In this document: piece by piece, positions 27,472 through 36,660 of the stretch
How positions within the stretch are numbered: the first letter of the stretch is position 1
Layout of the letters: each line of letters opens with the position of its first letter
Assembly (NCBI RefSeq): GCF_001597745.1
Contig: NZ_LUHJ01000012.1
Coordinates: 62,001-126,000, forward strand
DNA: 64,000 nucleotides
Reading direction: 5' to 3'
Source: Anabaena sp. 4-3
Lineage (GTDB): Bacteria; Cyanobacteriota; Cyanobacteriia; Cyanobacteriales; Nostocaceae
Notes under the pieces: generated by a model
What the model was told of the DNA's origin: nothing
The model's input: only the letters and a program-made list of their open reading frames with translations
Databases searched by the model: none
Made by a program: the position numbers and the translations under genes

Positions 27472-27732
27472 ATGTGCAATTGTGCAATCACCATTACCGT
27501 CAAATTGTTTGCCGCTTATCAAGAAGCCTATGGAGTTTCAGAATTGGTATGGGAATTTCCTGATGGTACACCTGTAAGCGCAGTGTGCGATCGCCTGATT
27601 GCTGAACACCCAGAACTAGCTAAATGGCGAGATGTCACCCGTTTTGGGATTAATTTAATGTTTGTTGAACCGGATACCGGCTTAAAAAATGGTGATGAAG
27701 TCGTGTTAATTCCCCCGGTGAGTGGTGGTTAG
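27472..27732 (+). CDS. moaD: MoaD-like sulfur carrier (molybdopterin synthase small subunit)
   Basis: 86 aa with the ubiquitin-like fold pattern ITVKLFAAYQEAYGV, a middle DGTPVSAVCDRLI and the essential C-terminal Gly-Gly (IPPVSGG). MoaD is adenylated by MoeB, then carries sulfide to precursor Z within molybdopterin synthase. It could belong to another ThiS/MoaD branch since no moaE lies next to it. A second GG-ended carrier is at 41.3 kb. Confidence 0.82.
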   Translation: MCNCAITITVKLFAAYQEAYGVSELVWEFPDGTPVSAVCDRLIAEHPELAKWRDVTRFGINLMFVEPDTGLKNGDEVVLIPPVSGG

Positions 27733-27783
27733 GAAGAACTAGGGGGGTAGGGGGTAGGGAGCAGGGGAGCAGGGGGGGAAACA

Positions 27784-27853
27784 CTAATGACTAATGACTA
27801 ATGACTAATGACTAATGACTAATGACTAATGACTAATGACTAATGACTAATGA
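27784..27853. repeat. CTAATGA heptamer, ten perfect tandem copies
   Basis: Ten uninterrupted copies (70 bp), ending 3 bp before the stop codon of the 927-aa surface protein gene. It is the longest perfect array of this heptamer in the window, and lies in the 3' end of the five-gene surface operon. Confidence 0.97.
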
Positions 27854-27856
27854 CTA

Positions 27857-30640
27857 CTACTTAACCTTGGCGCGGAAGCGCACAAAGCCATAGGAATTAG
27901 TTGGTGTACCAGAGCCAGTTGCTTTTGGTAGATTAGGTACATCGGGATTGCGGGTTATATTGACTGCTACAGCACCATTAGTATTATTGCTAGGACAATA
28001 AGTTGGTGTATTGGGGTCATTGGCTGGGTAAAAAGTGCCGCGATCGCCATCTGCTACACTACTCAAAAATACTGTATTCAAGCCTACAGCCAAAGCAATA
28101 CCATGATCAGCCCCAGCTAAACCCCCATCATTAGGAGTTTGATTATTAAAACCATTAGTCAAAAACGTCACATTATTAGGAACTAAATCACAGAATTTTA
28201 CATTATTTGCATTGACTTGACCATTAGACAGGAAATAAATCGTATACTCTAACTCATCACCTGGTTGAACATTACCAGCATTGATCAAACCCCGTAAATA
28301 ACCCACTGGCCATTTAGAATCATTATCATCAGTATCCCGTGGTGCCGCTACATAGTTAGTAGCAGTTGGCGGAACATCACTACGACCATCTACAATATCA
28401 GTGAAATCTTGGTCATTAATCCGGGTGATCCGTTTGACTAATACTATATTAGGTGGATTGGTAGGCGCAGTAGCTACTGTTAACAGAGTCGGATCATCAT
28501 CTCCGGTTTGAGTCGGATTATTACCTACATTTGAACCATCATCAGCAGTTTGGGCAAAATAATTTCCTACAGTTGGCGGATTACTACTACTACCAGATGA
28601 ATCTGCATCAGTTAAAACAGTACCAGACGTTGCTTGAGCATTATCGGGAGTATTAAAAGTAGCACTAGCTTGGTTACTAATCGGATTACCACCATTATTA
28701 TGATTAATTTTGGCAGTAATTTTAATGCTGATAGTATCTCCAACTCGCAAAGTGCCGCTATTAGTTAAAGCTCCAGTGCCATTGTAATTAGGATTGAGCG
28801 TGATATTATTGCCCGCAGTAGCACTGGTAATAATTGCACTTTGATAAGTTAACTGTGATGGTAAGTTATCAGTAATTATAAAATTAATCGCATCACTATT
28901 ACCAGGAGCTAGGTTAGAATAAGTAATAGTATATTCTACAATATCACCTACATTTACAGTTTCCCCTCCATCACTATCTACCGCAAAGCGCACAGATTTA
29001 GTTGCTCTGACATTGGCTTGTTTGTTAGTAGTAATTACTAAAGGTGTAAATATAACTTGACTGGGGAAGAATGTCCAAGTGTCTATACCTTTAAAATCAC
29101 CATAGTTGCTACTAAAAGCGTGTCTATATAAAGCATTATTACTGTCTACTCCTCTAGCAGCATTCCTGGGATTACTAGCCCCTGTACCATCTAAGCTGAC
29201 ATTGGTACCATTAGCAGTTGTATAGTTAGTATCATTATAATAAATTGTGGTAGACCCAATATTTTGTCCATTTTGATCTTGAATTATCGGGTAAGGGGCT
29301 GGTGGGTTTTCCATCGTAATTTTAAACCCATTCGGATTATTTTCGGCATCAAGTAAGGGAAAGTGGTATTCACCGCCTCTCGTAGTAATTTGAGCATCAT
29401 AGGGCTGATTTCCGGGACGGGGTTGTAAGTTCACCCCATTAACATCTTTCCCATCCCAGAAAACTACAACCTGCCCGGCAGACATGACATTTTGTAATAC
29501 CCGGTCTGCACTAGGGTCAAAAATGCCATCGGTATTACTATCAATAATAATTTGATAACTACCACTGCGAGCCACATTAAAACTAAAATTTCCTCCCACA
29601 CCCACAAAAGTCTGATTACCACTGCCACCGCTTCCACCAGTAAACAGAAAATTTTCGGGGACTGCTGGTGGTGTTGCATTTAAAGGAACTCCTAAAGCAT
29701 TAAGCGTTACCGTCGCTGGGCGGTTAATGAAAACATAATGGGTAATATCAGTAATTGTGTCTGGGACATCAGGACGCTGGACAGCTACATTACCATAAAA
29801 GTTTAGGGGACTCAGAGGAGCATCTGGAGAATTGGCAGAGTGATAGAGTGTAGAATTATTCGTTTGATCAATAAATCCCCGGCTATTAGCAAAGAAGATG
29901 AAACCAAAGGGATCTAGTCCATTCATATCGGTTTCGTAGCGATAGCCATCGTTTGTTTGAATGTAGAGTTTAGAATTGAGAGAGCGACCATTACTACCCA
30001 TATTCAGGGCTAGATAATTAGCAAATACCCGTCCAGTTTGAGCTACACCATTATTAGCCACGGTAATATCCCAAGCTGCTATCCCGCCGTTTTGAGACGC
30101 ATCTGTAGGAAATTGGGCGGTAGCCAACCTAGCAGGGGGGTTTACGCCATCCAGAGGGCTAGTAAGGGGTTTAGGAGAGCGAAATTCTACTTCATAAATA
30201 CCTGTTTCCGTAGCTACAAAGCTACAGGGAGTGTAACCACCAGTCCTTAAAGGTGCAGGGCCAAGGTTTTCTTTAGTTAGTGTGTTAATGTGACCAAAGC
30301 CACCATTTACAACATCACAAGCACCGTTTTGACTGCCAAAGGGACTGCGGTAAATAATATCTTGATTATTGGCAACAGGATCAGCATTGTAAACACTAGA
30401 GCCAAGATAAACTGTTTCTCCAGCTTGAACATAGACTTTAAGTGTATTTTGTCTGAGAATTCCCGCAGTTCTATAGGTGTTTGCGTCTAGCCATTCTAGG
30501 TAAGGTCTATCTCCACCATCTGCAACTAACTCTTTACTTCCTTCCGCCCAACTCGGCTTGATACCTGCTCCTAAAATACACAATAAAGCTAGGCTACCTA
30601 AGTATAATTTTTGGTGGTGATTTGATAACGACTTGCCCAT
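27857..30640 (-). CDS. Exported DUF11-repeat surface protein (927 aa)
   Basis: The signal peptide is clear (LYLGSLALLCILGAGIKPSWAEG; cleavage after SWA near residue 32). A long unique beta-rich region follows (about 35-530), including a filament-like stretch around GGSGGSGNQTFVGVGGNF. Then come two DUF11-like (conserved repeat TIGR01451-type) domains: about 535-660 (VNVGDIVEYTITYSN, FIITDNLPSQLTY) and about 735-925 (VQPGDELEYTIYFLSN, CDLVPNNVTFLTNG). Cysteines are few. It is the last gene of a five-gene operon, 15 bp after the barrel gene. The family is known for beta-sandwich stalks in surface proteins. No sorting motif is present, so anchoring is probably indirect. Asn/Thr/Gly-rich composition is usual for this class. 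Confidence 0.82.
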   Translation of the reverse strand: MGKSLSNHHQKLYLGSLALLCILGAGIKPSWAEGSKELVADGGDRPYLEWLDANTYRTAGILRQNTLKVYVQAGETVYLGSSVYNADPVANNQDIIYRSPFGSQNGACDVVNGGFGHINTLTKENLGPAPLRTGGYTPCSFVATETGIYEVEFRSPKPLTSPLDGVNPPARLATAQFPTDASQNGGIAAWDITVANNGVAQTGRVFANYLALNMGSNGRSLNSKLYIQTNDGYRYETDMNGLDPFGFIFFANSRGFIDQTNNSTLYHSANSPDAPLSPLNFYGNVAVQRPDVPDTITDITHYVFINRPATVTLNALGVPLNATPPAVPENFLFTGGSGGSGNQTFVGVGGNFSFNVARSGSYQIIIDSNTDGIFDPSADRVLQNVMSAGQVVVFWDGKDVNGVNLQPRPGNQPYDAQITTRGGEYHFPLLDAENNPNGFKITMENPPAPYPIIQDQNGQNIGSTTIYYNDTNYTTANGTNVSLDGTGASNPRNAARGVDSNNALYRHAFSSNYGDFKGIDTWTFFPSQVIFTPLVITTNKQANVRATKSVRFAVDSDGGETVNVGDIVEYTITYSNLAPGNSDAINFIITDNLPSQLTYQSAIITSATAGNNITLNPNYNGTGALTNSGTLRVGDTISIKITAKINHNNGGNPISNQASATFNTPDNAQATSGTVLTDADSSGSSSNPPTVGNYFAQTADDGSNVGNNPTQTGDDDPTLLTVATAPTNPPNIVLVKRITRINDQDFTDIVDGRSDVPPTATNYVAAPRDTDDNDSKWPVGYLRGLINAGNVQPGDELEYTIYFLSNGQVNANNVKFCDLVPNNVTFLTNGFNNQTPNDGGLAGADHGIALAVGLNTVFLSSVADGDRGTFYPANDPNTPTYCPSNNTNGAVAVNITRNPDVPNLPKATGSGTPTNSYGFVRFRAKVK

Positions 30641-30655
30641 ACTTTTGTCCTACCG

Positions 30656-33600
30656 TTAACGCGCCACTGGTTTCTGTAATCCAAACCCATCAAATAATTC
30701 GTTAAGTTTCAACGTCAAACCCAAATACAGCCCCCCCGCAGAACGTGTACCCGAAAAATCTCGGTCATCGACTTTACCAAACACATAACCAGCTGCCAGA
30801 CGCAAATTAGGACTTAAATAATAACCTGCTTCCACTACCAAGCCTGTCTCAGTATAGTTAGCTTGACCAATCACACGCGCTTCACCCACTAAATCCCAGC
30901 TATAGCCGAAGCGATAGGTAGCACGGAATTGTCCCAGATTGACTGTACTTGTACCTGCTAAATCACTAGCTAAATAAGAAGTGCTATTTCGCAACGCATA
31001 TTTACCATAAAATTCCCATTGCCAATTGGGTGCGTAAATGGCTTCGACAGCAAAGGTATGGTCTTGTGAACCTGTACCACTACCTAAGAAAATGGTGTCA
31101 GGGATAGTTGCGGGATTTTGCCGATATTCATAACGCAATAAGGCGTTAAATTTATCGTTTTTGGGGTGACGATAAGCTAAACCTAATTTCAAATTCGCTG
31201 TATCACCCAGTCCAGTCAGTTTTTGATTGGCAGAACTGGCTTGCTGATAGCGGACTAAAGCTGTTAACGCACGGGAAATTTTGCCCACGGCGGCGGCGGA
31301 AATTACGGTGTTAGAACCACCGGAGGAAGTGCGATGTTCATAACGTGCGCTAGCTTGAAACTCAGGATTATTCGCATATTCCAAGCCGATACTGTAGCTA
31401 TCGCCGCCATTAAAGCCGATACTAGAAGCACTTTGTCCCGGTGTAAACGGTTGGGCAAATTGTTGACCTGCGGCGGTACGCTGGAAGAAGTTACCAAAAA
31501 CGTGTTCGTAAGCTAAATTGAGTCTCAACCCTGGTGCAATCATCCAACGGTTATTTAAACCAATTGCACCTTGAGTAGTCATTTCGTTAGCACCACCGAT
31601 AATTGAGTAACGAGCCGTTAAAGTGGTATCTGTGCCAAGTTTGTGTTCACCGTTAATATTTAAGCTAGTAATTGAGTTACCAGAATTTTGACCGCTACTG
31701 TAAAACTGTTGAGCTAGGCTAATATTCACACCGGGAACAACCGCCCAGTTTAGCCCGAAAATAGTTCTGTCTGCATATACGATGTCTTTTTGTGAAGATA
31801 AAGTTAGCTCATTTTGAGCTTGGAAAGTCAGGTTATTGGTGAGGGAATAGGTGAAACGACTACGCAATTGCTCGGTTGTATTTTCTACAGCGTTTGTCGC
31901 TATTCTGTCTTCTCGATGACGACGAATCCAATCGACATCTATGGTGGCTTTCCCGAATCTTTGTTGAATTCCCGCCGAAATGGTGGTGAGAGAATTATCC
32001 ACTTGGCTACCGGGTATAGCTTGAGAACGGGGTGAAAATAATTCTTCAAATGTATCTAAAGGTTGGGGTGCAATGCCAAAGTTATCTTCATGGTCGTATA
32101 GCACCCGAATATTTGTGGTTTTAGAGACTCTCCCGATTAATTGTCCACCATAGCGAGTCTGACCGGGAACAAAACTAATAGTAGCGTTATTAGCAAAACC
32201 TGTAGCAGCGTAACGATAGTAGGCGCGACCTTGTAAACCTGGAAAAAATCGCCCTTCGGCTTCTAAACGGTAAGCTTCGCCGCTTACCCGTCCCATAATG
32301 TCAGAATCATTGGTAGAATGGGCGTATTCTGCGGTAAATTTACCTTGAGAACCAAGAGCAATCATCCCATCTGCACCATATAGTTCAAATCCCCGTATTC
32401 CTTGGGTTTCTCGCAGGTAGGTAGCAGCTATCCAACTTTCTTGGTTAAGGGTGCGGGAAAAGTTATATTGCAGACGACCTGCATAAATTTTGTTATCGGA
32501 GTTGTTACTGTCGTATTGATAGCTAACCACAATTCGCCGGACGAGAACTTGTCCTGTTGCGTCAATGTCGGTACGCAGAATTGGTTCTCGAAATAATAGA
32601 GTCCCGCGATCGTAATCTATTTCGTAGTCTGGCCCCCGGTTTAATGCTTTCCGTTCTAATACAGTACCAGGGCGGTTTAATTCTTCTAACTCAATAAAGA
32701 CATTTTCACTTCCAGGAACTACTAAGCGACGCGACAGAAAGTAATAGCCGCTAGTACCATCAGGTGCAATGGTATCTCTTTGAAAAGCTTCTAAATTATT
32801 ACCGTAGAAGCCTGTAATTTGCAGATTGCCTAAGTTGTAGTTAGCTTTAAAGCCGTGGAGTTGACGAGTTACAGCTGTAAACTGCTGGGATGGACGGGCA
32901 AATTCTTCTGTACTGTAGTCTCCCCACATCGCATAATCAGGTGCAACGCCAGGAATGCGTGTGGAACGTTCAAAACGCAGATAGACACTATCAATGGAAG
33001 GCGTAACTACATCAACTTTGGAACTATCACCATAAACAGGATAGTTTTGTTCACTAAATTGATAAGTACGAAATAGGCGGTTGTCACAGTTGCAATCTTC
33101 GTTGAGACTACGAGAACTGTTATATGCACCAGTAAACAACCACTCGCCAATCCTACCCGTAGCAAAAATAGCTGAGTGAAAATCTAATTGGGTAGTTCTC
33201 TGGCTATCAGGACGGAGAAAATCACGAAAACTGCCGTAATAATTCGTCCCTCTTGCGCCTAAACGCACATCAATCACCCCAGTCACGAGGCTAGAACGCA
33301 ATGCGGTTTCAAATTGTATTTGAGTAAAGGCTTCTAAATCGTTAGCTACTGCCCGAATGCGTACAGTTTGGGCTTTGAGGTTTGAGCGTAAGGTAGCTGT
33401 AAATTGTCCTGCTTTTGCTTCTACCTGAAATCCTGGTTGTTCGGGTTTGAAGTCTGTTCCAATTAACTCTCCCGCCGTTGGGATGATAGTGACTACTGTA
33501 TCTTGATAGGAAAGATTTCCATTGCTATCTAATAGTTGACCTTTAATTGTGGCTGTTGAACGTGCATCAGCTAAAATCCGAGATTCAACTGTTTCTATAG

Positions 33601-34411
33601 TTAATTTGCTGGCTGTTCCTCGTACCACTACCCGCACTGTTACGGGTGGTTCGGAACTGCCGATGATTTGTGCAGAAATATGATTTACACCGTCGTTGAG
33701 TGGGACTCCATACCATGTCTGCGTTACTAAAGCAGTATCCGCATCGGTTTCTGTGCGTCCCAGCAAAGAAGAGTCTACTAATTCCCCATTTACCCGTAGT
33801 TCTATGGGACTACCTTCGGGAAACTGCACCGTTATCTGAGTGGCGCGGATATCTACAACATTGTCAGGAATGGGAGTGAGGATTTTTAGAGATGGGGGAC
33901 TGGGGACTAGGGATTGGGAATTATTTTCTTTGTATTCATCGCCTGTGTTTGATGGTGTTGTGATTAATTTACGTAAGCTATTGGGTAAGGCTGTATCCTT
34001 TCCTGGTTGAAAGGATGGAATTTCTGTGAGTCTGCTTAAACCTTGAGGTACTTCAATATCAGCTGACGGTTGAAATGGTGGAATGGTGTTTTGAGCAAAC
34101 TGAAAGTTTTCCTCGTGGGGTGTGGTGACTTCTGCTGTTAAGTCTGGCGGTGTTTGTTGTTGGCGGGAGTGCGTACTGAATTCGGTTGTTTGACTTAAGC
34201 CTCTTACCCGCTTCCCTAGTTGAGAAGCGGGAATATGTCGAGATGTTTCCTGAAATGTCGGTGCATTTGTCAGATTGGGGTTGTCTAAATCTGATGCCAT
34301 GTACAGATGATCATTACTCTTGGCGTGAACTGTCGCGGGATACAAAACGCTACTGAAAGCTCCTACCATCACCCCCATTAACCTTAAATGGAAATTAGTC
34401 ACAGGTTTCAT
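30656..34411 (-). CDS. Outer-membrane beta-barrel with N-terminal Ig-like domains (1251 aa)
   Basis: A signal peptide (1-30, ending ATVHA) is followed by a disordered Pro-rich section with a 21-residue duplication (110-130 and 131-151, PxFQP...P..L..L). Two Ig-like parts follow at about 165-262 and 265-370; the second resembles invasin-type Big domains (SRILADARSTATIKGQLLD). From about 375 to the end the chain alternates aromatic-rich beta strands (GEWLFTGAYNSS, ITGFYGNNLEAF, ESWIAATYL, KFTAEYAHS, LQGRAYYRY, GLYLGLTLKL), typical of a large beta-barrel of over 20 strands. The last residue is Arg, not the usual Phe/Trp. There is no TonB box and no plug. The stop of the 520-aa gene overlaps its ATG by 4 bp. 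It may anchor or export the DUF11 partners. Confidence 0.8.
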   Translation of the reverse strand: MKPVTNFHLRLMGVMVGAFSSVLYPATVHAKSNDHLYMASDLDNPNLTNAPTFQETSRHIPASQLGKRVRGLSQTTEFSTHSRQQQTPPDLTAEVTTPHEENFQFAQNTIPPFQPSADIEVPQGLSRLTEIPSFQPGKDTALPNSLRKLITTPSNTGDEYKENNSQSLVPSPPSLKILTPIPDNVVDIRATQITVQFPEGSPIELRVNGELVDSSLLGRTETDADTALVTQTWYGVPLNDGVNHISAQIIGSSEPPVTVRVVVRGTASKLTIETVESRILADARSTATIKGQLLDSNGNLSYQDTVVTIIPTAGELIGTDFKPEQPGFQVEAKAGQFTATLRSNLKAQTVRIRAVANDLEAFTQIQFETALRSSLVTGVIDVRLGARGTNYYGSFRDFLRPDSQRTTQLDFHSAIFATGRIGEWLFTGAYNSSRSLNEDCNCDNRLFRTYQFSEQNYPVYGDSSKVDVVTPSIDSVYLRFERSTRIPGVAPDYAMWGDYSTEEFARPSQQFTAVTRQLHGFKANYNLGNLQITGFYGNNLEAFQRDTIAPDGTSGYYFLSRRLVVPGSENVFIELEELNRPGTVLERKALNRGPDYEIDYDRGTLLFREPILRTDIDATGQVLVRRIVVSYQYDSNNSDNKIYAGRLQYNFSRTLNQESWIAATYLRETQGIRGFELYGADGMIALGSQGKFTAEYAHSTNDSDIMGRVSGEAYRLEAEGRFFPGLQGRAYYRYAATGFANNATISFVPGQTRYGGQLIGRVSKTTNIRVLYDHEDNFGIAPQPLDTFEELFSPRSQAIPGSQVDNSLTTISAGIQQRFGKATIDVDWIRRHREDRIATNAVENTTEQLRSRFTYSLTNNLTFQAQNELTLSSQKDIVYADRTIFGLNWAVVPGVNISLAQQFYSSGQNSGNSITSLNINGEHKLGTDTTLTARYSIIGGANEMTTQGAIGLNNRWMIAPGLRLNLAYEHVFGNFFQRTAAGQQFAQPFTPGQSASSIGFNGGDSYSIGLEYANNPEFQASARYEHRTSSGGSNTVISAAAVGKISRALTALVRYQQASSANQKLTGLGDTANLKLGLAYRHPKNDKFNALLRYEYRQNPATIPDTIFLGSGTGSQDHTFAVEAIYAPNWQWEFYGKYALRNSTSYLASDLAGTSTVNLGQFRATYRFGYSWDLVGEARVIGQANYTETGLVVEAGYYLSPNLRLAAGYVFGKVDDRDFSGTRSAGGLYLGLTLKLNELFDGFGLQKPVAR

Positions 34412-35970
34412 GGTTTAACTACCTCCTCTGAGATGGGAGTGAGAGCGAAATTCATGCGGACTAAACCCCCTGGTTCTAAACGCACTAGGCGCGCTTGGCT
34501 GTTGCGTTCTCGGAATTTTTTGTTAGGGGCTAGTTTGTAGCCAGGAACACTACTCAGGTCTAATACTCCTGTGTGACTTCCCGGTAAAACATTAGCTAGT
34601 GAGAATAAACCATTGGCATCAGTAGTAATGCGGTTGCCATCTTGTAAGAAAATTACTGCATTGGCAATTCCGGCTTCTCCGTCTTGTTGTTCCCCATCAA
34701 AGTTTTTGTCGATAAACACTCGACCGATAATTGTGCCACAGTCAGCAACTATACCTGGGCGAATCCTGAGTTGGTGGGTGACTGGCCCATCTTTGATGCT
34801 AAAGCGATTATCAGCACGTTGAGCATTGGCGATCGCACTATTCCGACCTGTACCACGGAGAGAATCGGGTGTTAATTGGGCAGCATAGGCAATATTTAGC
34901 ACCTGCCCAATGGGAATATTGGCATCTGTACGTAAGCTGACTGTACTACCGTTGCGTGTGGATGTGATGGTAACTGGCTGACTATTAATTTCTCCCTGGA
35001 CAGATTTAGGTAAAAAGTTAAATCCTAATGGTAAATTATCGGTGATCATGAGATTATTTAAAGCCGCATCAGAGAGATTTCTGACTGATAGGCGATAAAT
35101 CACAGTATCTCCTGGTTCAGCTGTAGCGCGATCGCCTGTTTTGATCATCTGCATCTGATTGGCTTGGCACATATTAGTGGTAAATTCAAAAGTTAATAAG
35201 TCCAATCCCACTAACTCTGCATTCGGAACTAAAACAATTGTGCCTTCTACTCTATTTTCACCCGTCAGTCTAATTGGTTGACCATCTAAAGCAGTAGCCA
35301 GATATCGCACAATATTATTAGCTGTACCTGTACGGTTGAGAATTTCTATCTTGATGCGTCGTTGCTGATAAATAGAATTAGCTGGGGGATTAACTACAAA
35401 AATATAGGTTTTACCTGGGTCAGTTTGACCTTTATTCGGATCAAGTAAGAAATTATAGACACCAGCCGGATTATTTGTAATCAAATAGGGATTAAGATTT
35501 TCACTATTTGGTGCTTTACCACCAGGAATATTATTATTAGGAATATCAGGGACTTCTGTACGTGTTAACGAAACAAGTTGTCCTAATTCTGTGCCGGTGG
35601 CATCGTTGGGGTTAGGTTCATATACACTCACAGAAAAACCTGTGTAGTCTGGTAAAATCGCACCTGCACAGCCTAAAATCCGTCCTAATGGGTCAACTAA
35701 TGGGTCAAAATTCAGATTAAGTTGACTGGTATTACCTTGATATTTATTGTTACTGGAAATATCTGTATAAGTATAAGTAGCTTGATTGATCAGATTAACA
35801 ACAGGAGGTGCTTGTGATAATGCTGGTGTGGGTACGATAGTCTGCCAGCAACTTCCCAGGAGAATAGTTGCTGTTAACTTTTGCACCCAATTACTACCAG
35901 AAGTGTTTTTTTTGCGTTGACGAGGACGGAACACTGAATTTATCTCCTCTGAAATGCCTTCACTCATCAA
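34408..35970 (-). CDS. Exported DUF11 protein with C-terminal SdrD/CNA-B-like domain (520 aa)
   Basis: The N-terminus is long and basic before a hydrophobic segment (about 28-52, ATILLGSCWQTIVPTPALS), consistent with a signal peptide cleaved near ALSQA. Residues about 55-270 are beta-rich and contain DPLGRILGCAGAILPDYTG. A DUF11 domain spans about 275-400 (AEPGDTVIYRLSVRNLS, MITDNLPLGFNFLP). The last 110 residues form an SdrD-B/carboxypeptidase-regulatory-like sandwich (GTIIGRVFIDKNFDGEQQDG, TDANGLFSLANVLPG), which commonly binds calcium through Asp/Asn loops. The ATG overlaps the next gene by 4 bp; it starts 115 bp after the 190-aa gene. Confidence 0.82.
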   Translation of the reverse strand: MMSEGISEEINSVFRPRQRKKNTSGSNWVQKLTATILLGSCWQTIVPTPALSQAPPVVNLINQATYTYTDISSNNKYQGNTSQLNLNFDPLVDPLGRILGCAGAILPDYTGFSVSVYEPNPNDATGTELGQLVSLTRTEVPDIPNNNIPGGKAPNSENLNPYLITNNPAGVYNFLLDPNKGQTDPGKTYIFVVNPPANSIYQQRRIKIEILNRTGTANNIVRYLATALDGQPIRLTGENRVEGTIVLVPNAELVGLDLLTFEFTTNMCQANQMQMIKTGDRATAEPGDTVIYRLSVRNLSDAALNNLMITDNLPLGFNFLPKSVQGEINSQPVTITSTRNGSTVSLRTDANIPIGQVLNIAYAAQLTPDSLRGTGRNSAIANAQRADNRFSIKDGPVTHQLRIRPGIVADCGTIIGRVFIDKNFDGEQQDGEAGIANAVIFLQDGNRITTDANGLFSLANVLPGSHTGVLDLSSVPGYKLAPNKKFRERNSQARLVRLEPGGLVRMNFALTPISEEVVKP

Positions 35971-36085
35971 GGCATCTATAACAAAGTAAAAATTAATACT
36001 AATCAGCCGGTGTTGAAAAATGAACGCATAAACAACGGCTGACTATAAAATCAAGTTTTCCCAAACACAGCACCAAAGTTATTAA

Positions 36086-36658
36086 TTAACGTACTTGAGT
36101 TTGATAAGTTGCGGTGACTACTGCCTTGGCTGCTATTGAAGGTACTTGTAACCGAATGTGAGTGTAAGCAGTTGCCGGGGCTGGTTTGGTTTCGACTTTG
36201 CCATCAGTCAGGGTAACTTTAATGATCGGATTTTCTACAAAACTGCGTCCGCCATCGATGCTGTAGGTGATTTTGGCATCTTGATTGTTGATATTGGCAG
36301 ACTTCAGCACATATACCATACCGTTGGGGATGGATTGATTGAGAGTGAGATTTTTCAGGGGGCGATCGCTTGTATTTTCCCCAGTTACGGTATACCGTAA
36401 TCTATCCCCCGGTTTAACCTGTGCTTGACCTTTCAAAGCTTGCCAAGTCACTTGCTGCTTACCTTGTTGATTCTTTGTTAAAATCTGCTTTTCTGCTTTT
36501 AAATGCAACTGTAAAGGCTGCTGCTTTTGGGGACTTTGAGCAAATGCACTGTGAGATGACCACCAACTAACTACCCCTGGTAAATGAGTAGGAAACGAAA
36601 GCGTTGTCAGCAGTAGACCGGCACTTACCCCGGACATCAAGAAATGTTTTATCTTCAT
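36086..36658 (-). CDS. Small exported DUF11-like protein (190 aa)
   Basis: The signal peptide is about residues 1-40 (FLMSGVSAGLLLTTLSFP, cleavage near AFAQS). One DUF11-like domain follows: LRYTVTGENTSDRPLKNL and LNQSIPNGMVYVLKS are the hallmarks, with ITYSIDGGRSFVENP after. It is a single-domain version of the repeats in the neighbours and could be a subunit cap or periplasmic chaperone-like partner. It sits 2 bp after the 856-aa gene, so the two are co-transcribed. Confidence 0.8.
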   Translation of the reverse strand: MKIKHFLMSGVSAGLLLTTLSFPTHLPGVVSWWSSHSAFAQSPQKQQPLQLHLKAEKQILTKNQQGKQQVTWQALKGQAQVKPGDRLRYTVTGENTSDRPLKNLTLNQSIPNGMVYVLKSANINNQDAKITYSIDGGRSFVENPIIKVTLTDGKVETKPAPATAYTHIRLQVPSIAAKAVVTATYQTQVR

Positions 36659-36660
36659 AA

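Noticed and set aside
27321-27522. Two 60-65 codon minus-strand frames before the MoaD-like gene
   Set aside because: They overlap each other and the MoaD-like start in different frames, with no motif; likely chance frames in the promoter region.
27784-27853. Regular tandem repeats that could suggest a CRISPR array
   Set aside because: The unit is a 7-mer with no spacers and no cas genes nearby; it is a short tandem repeat.
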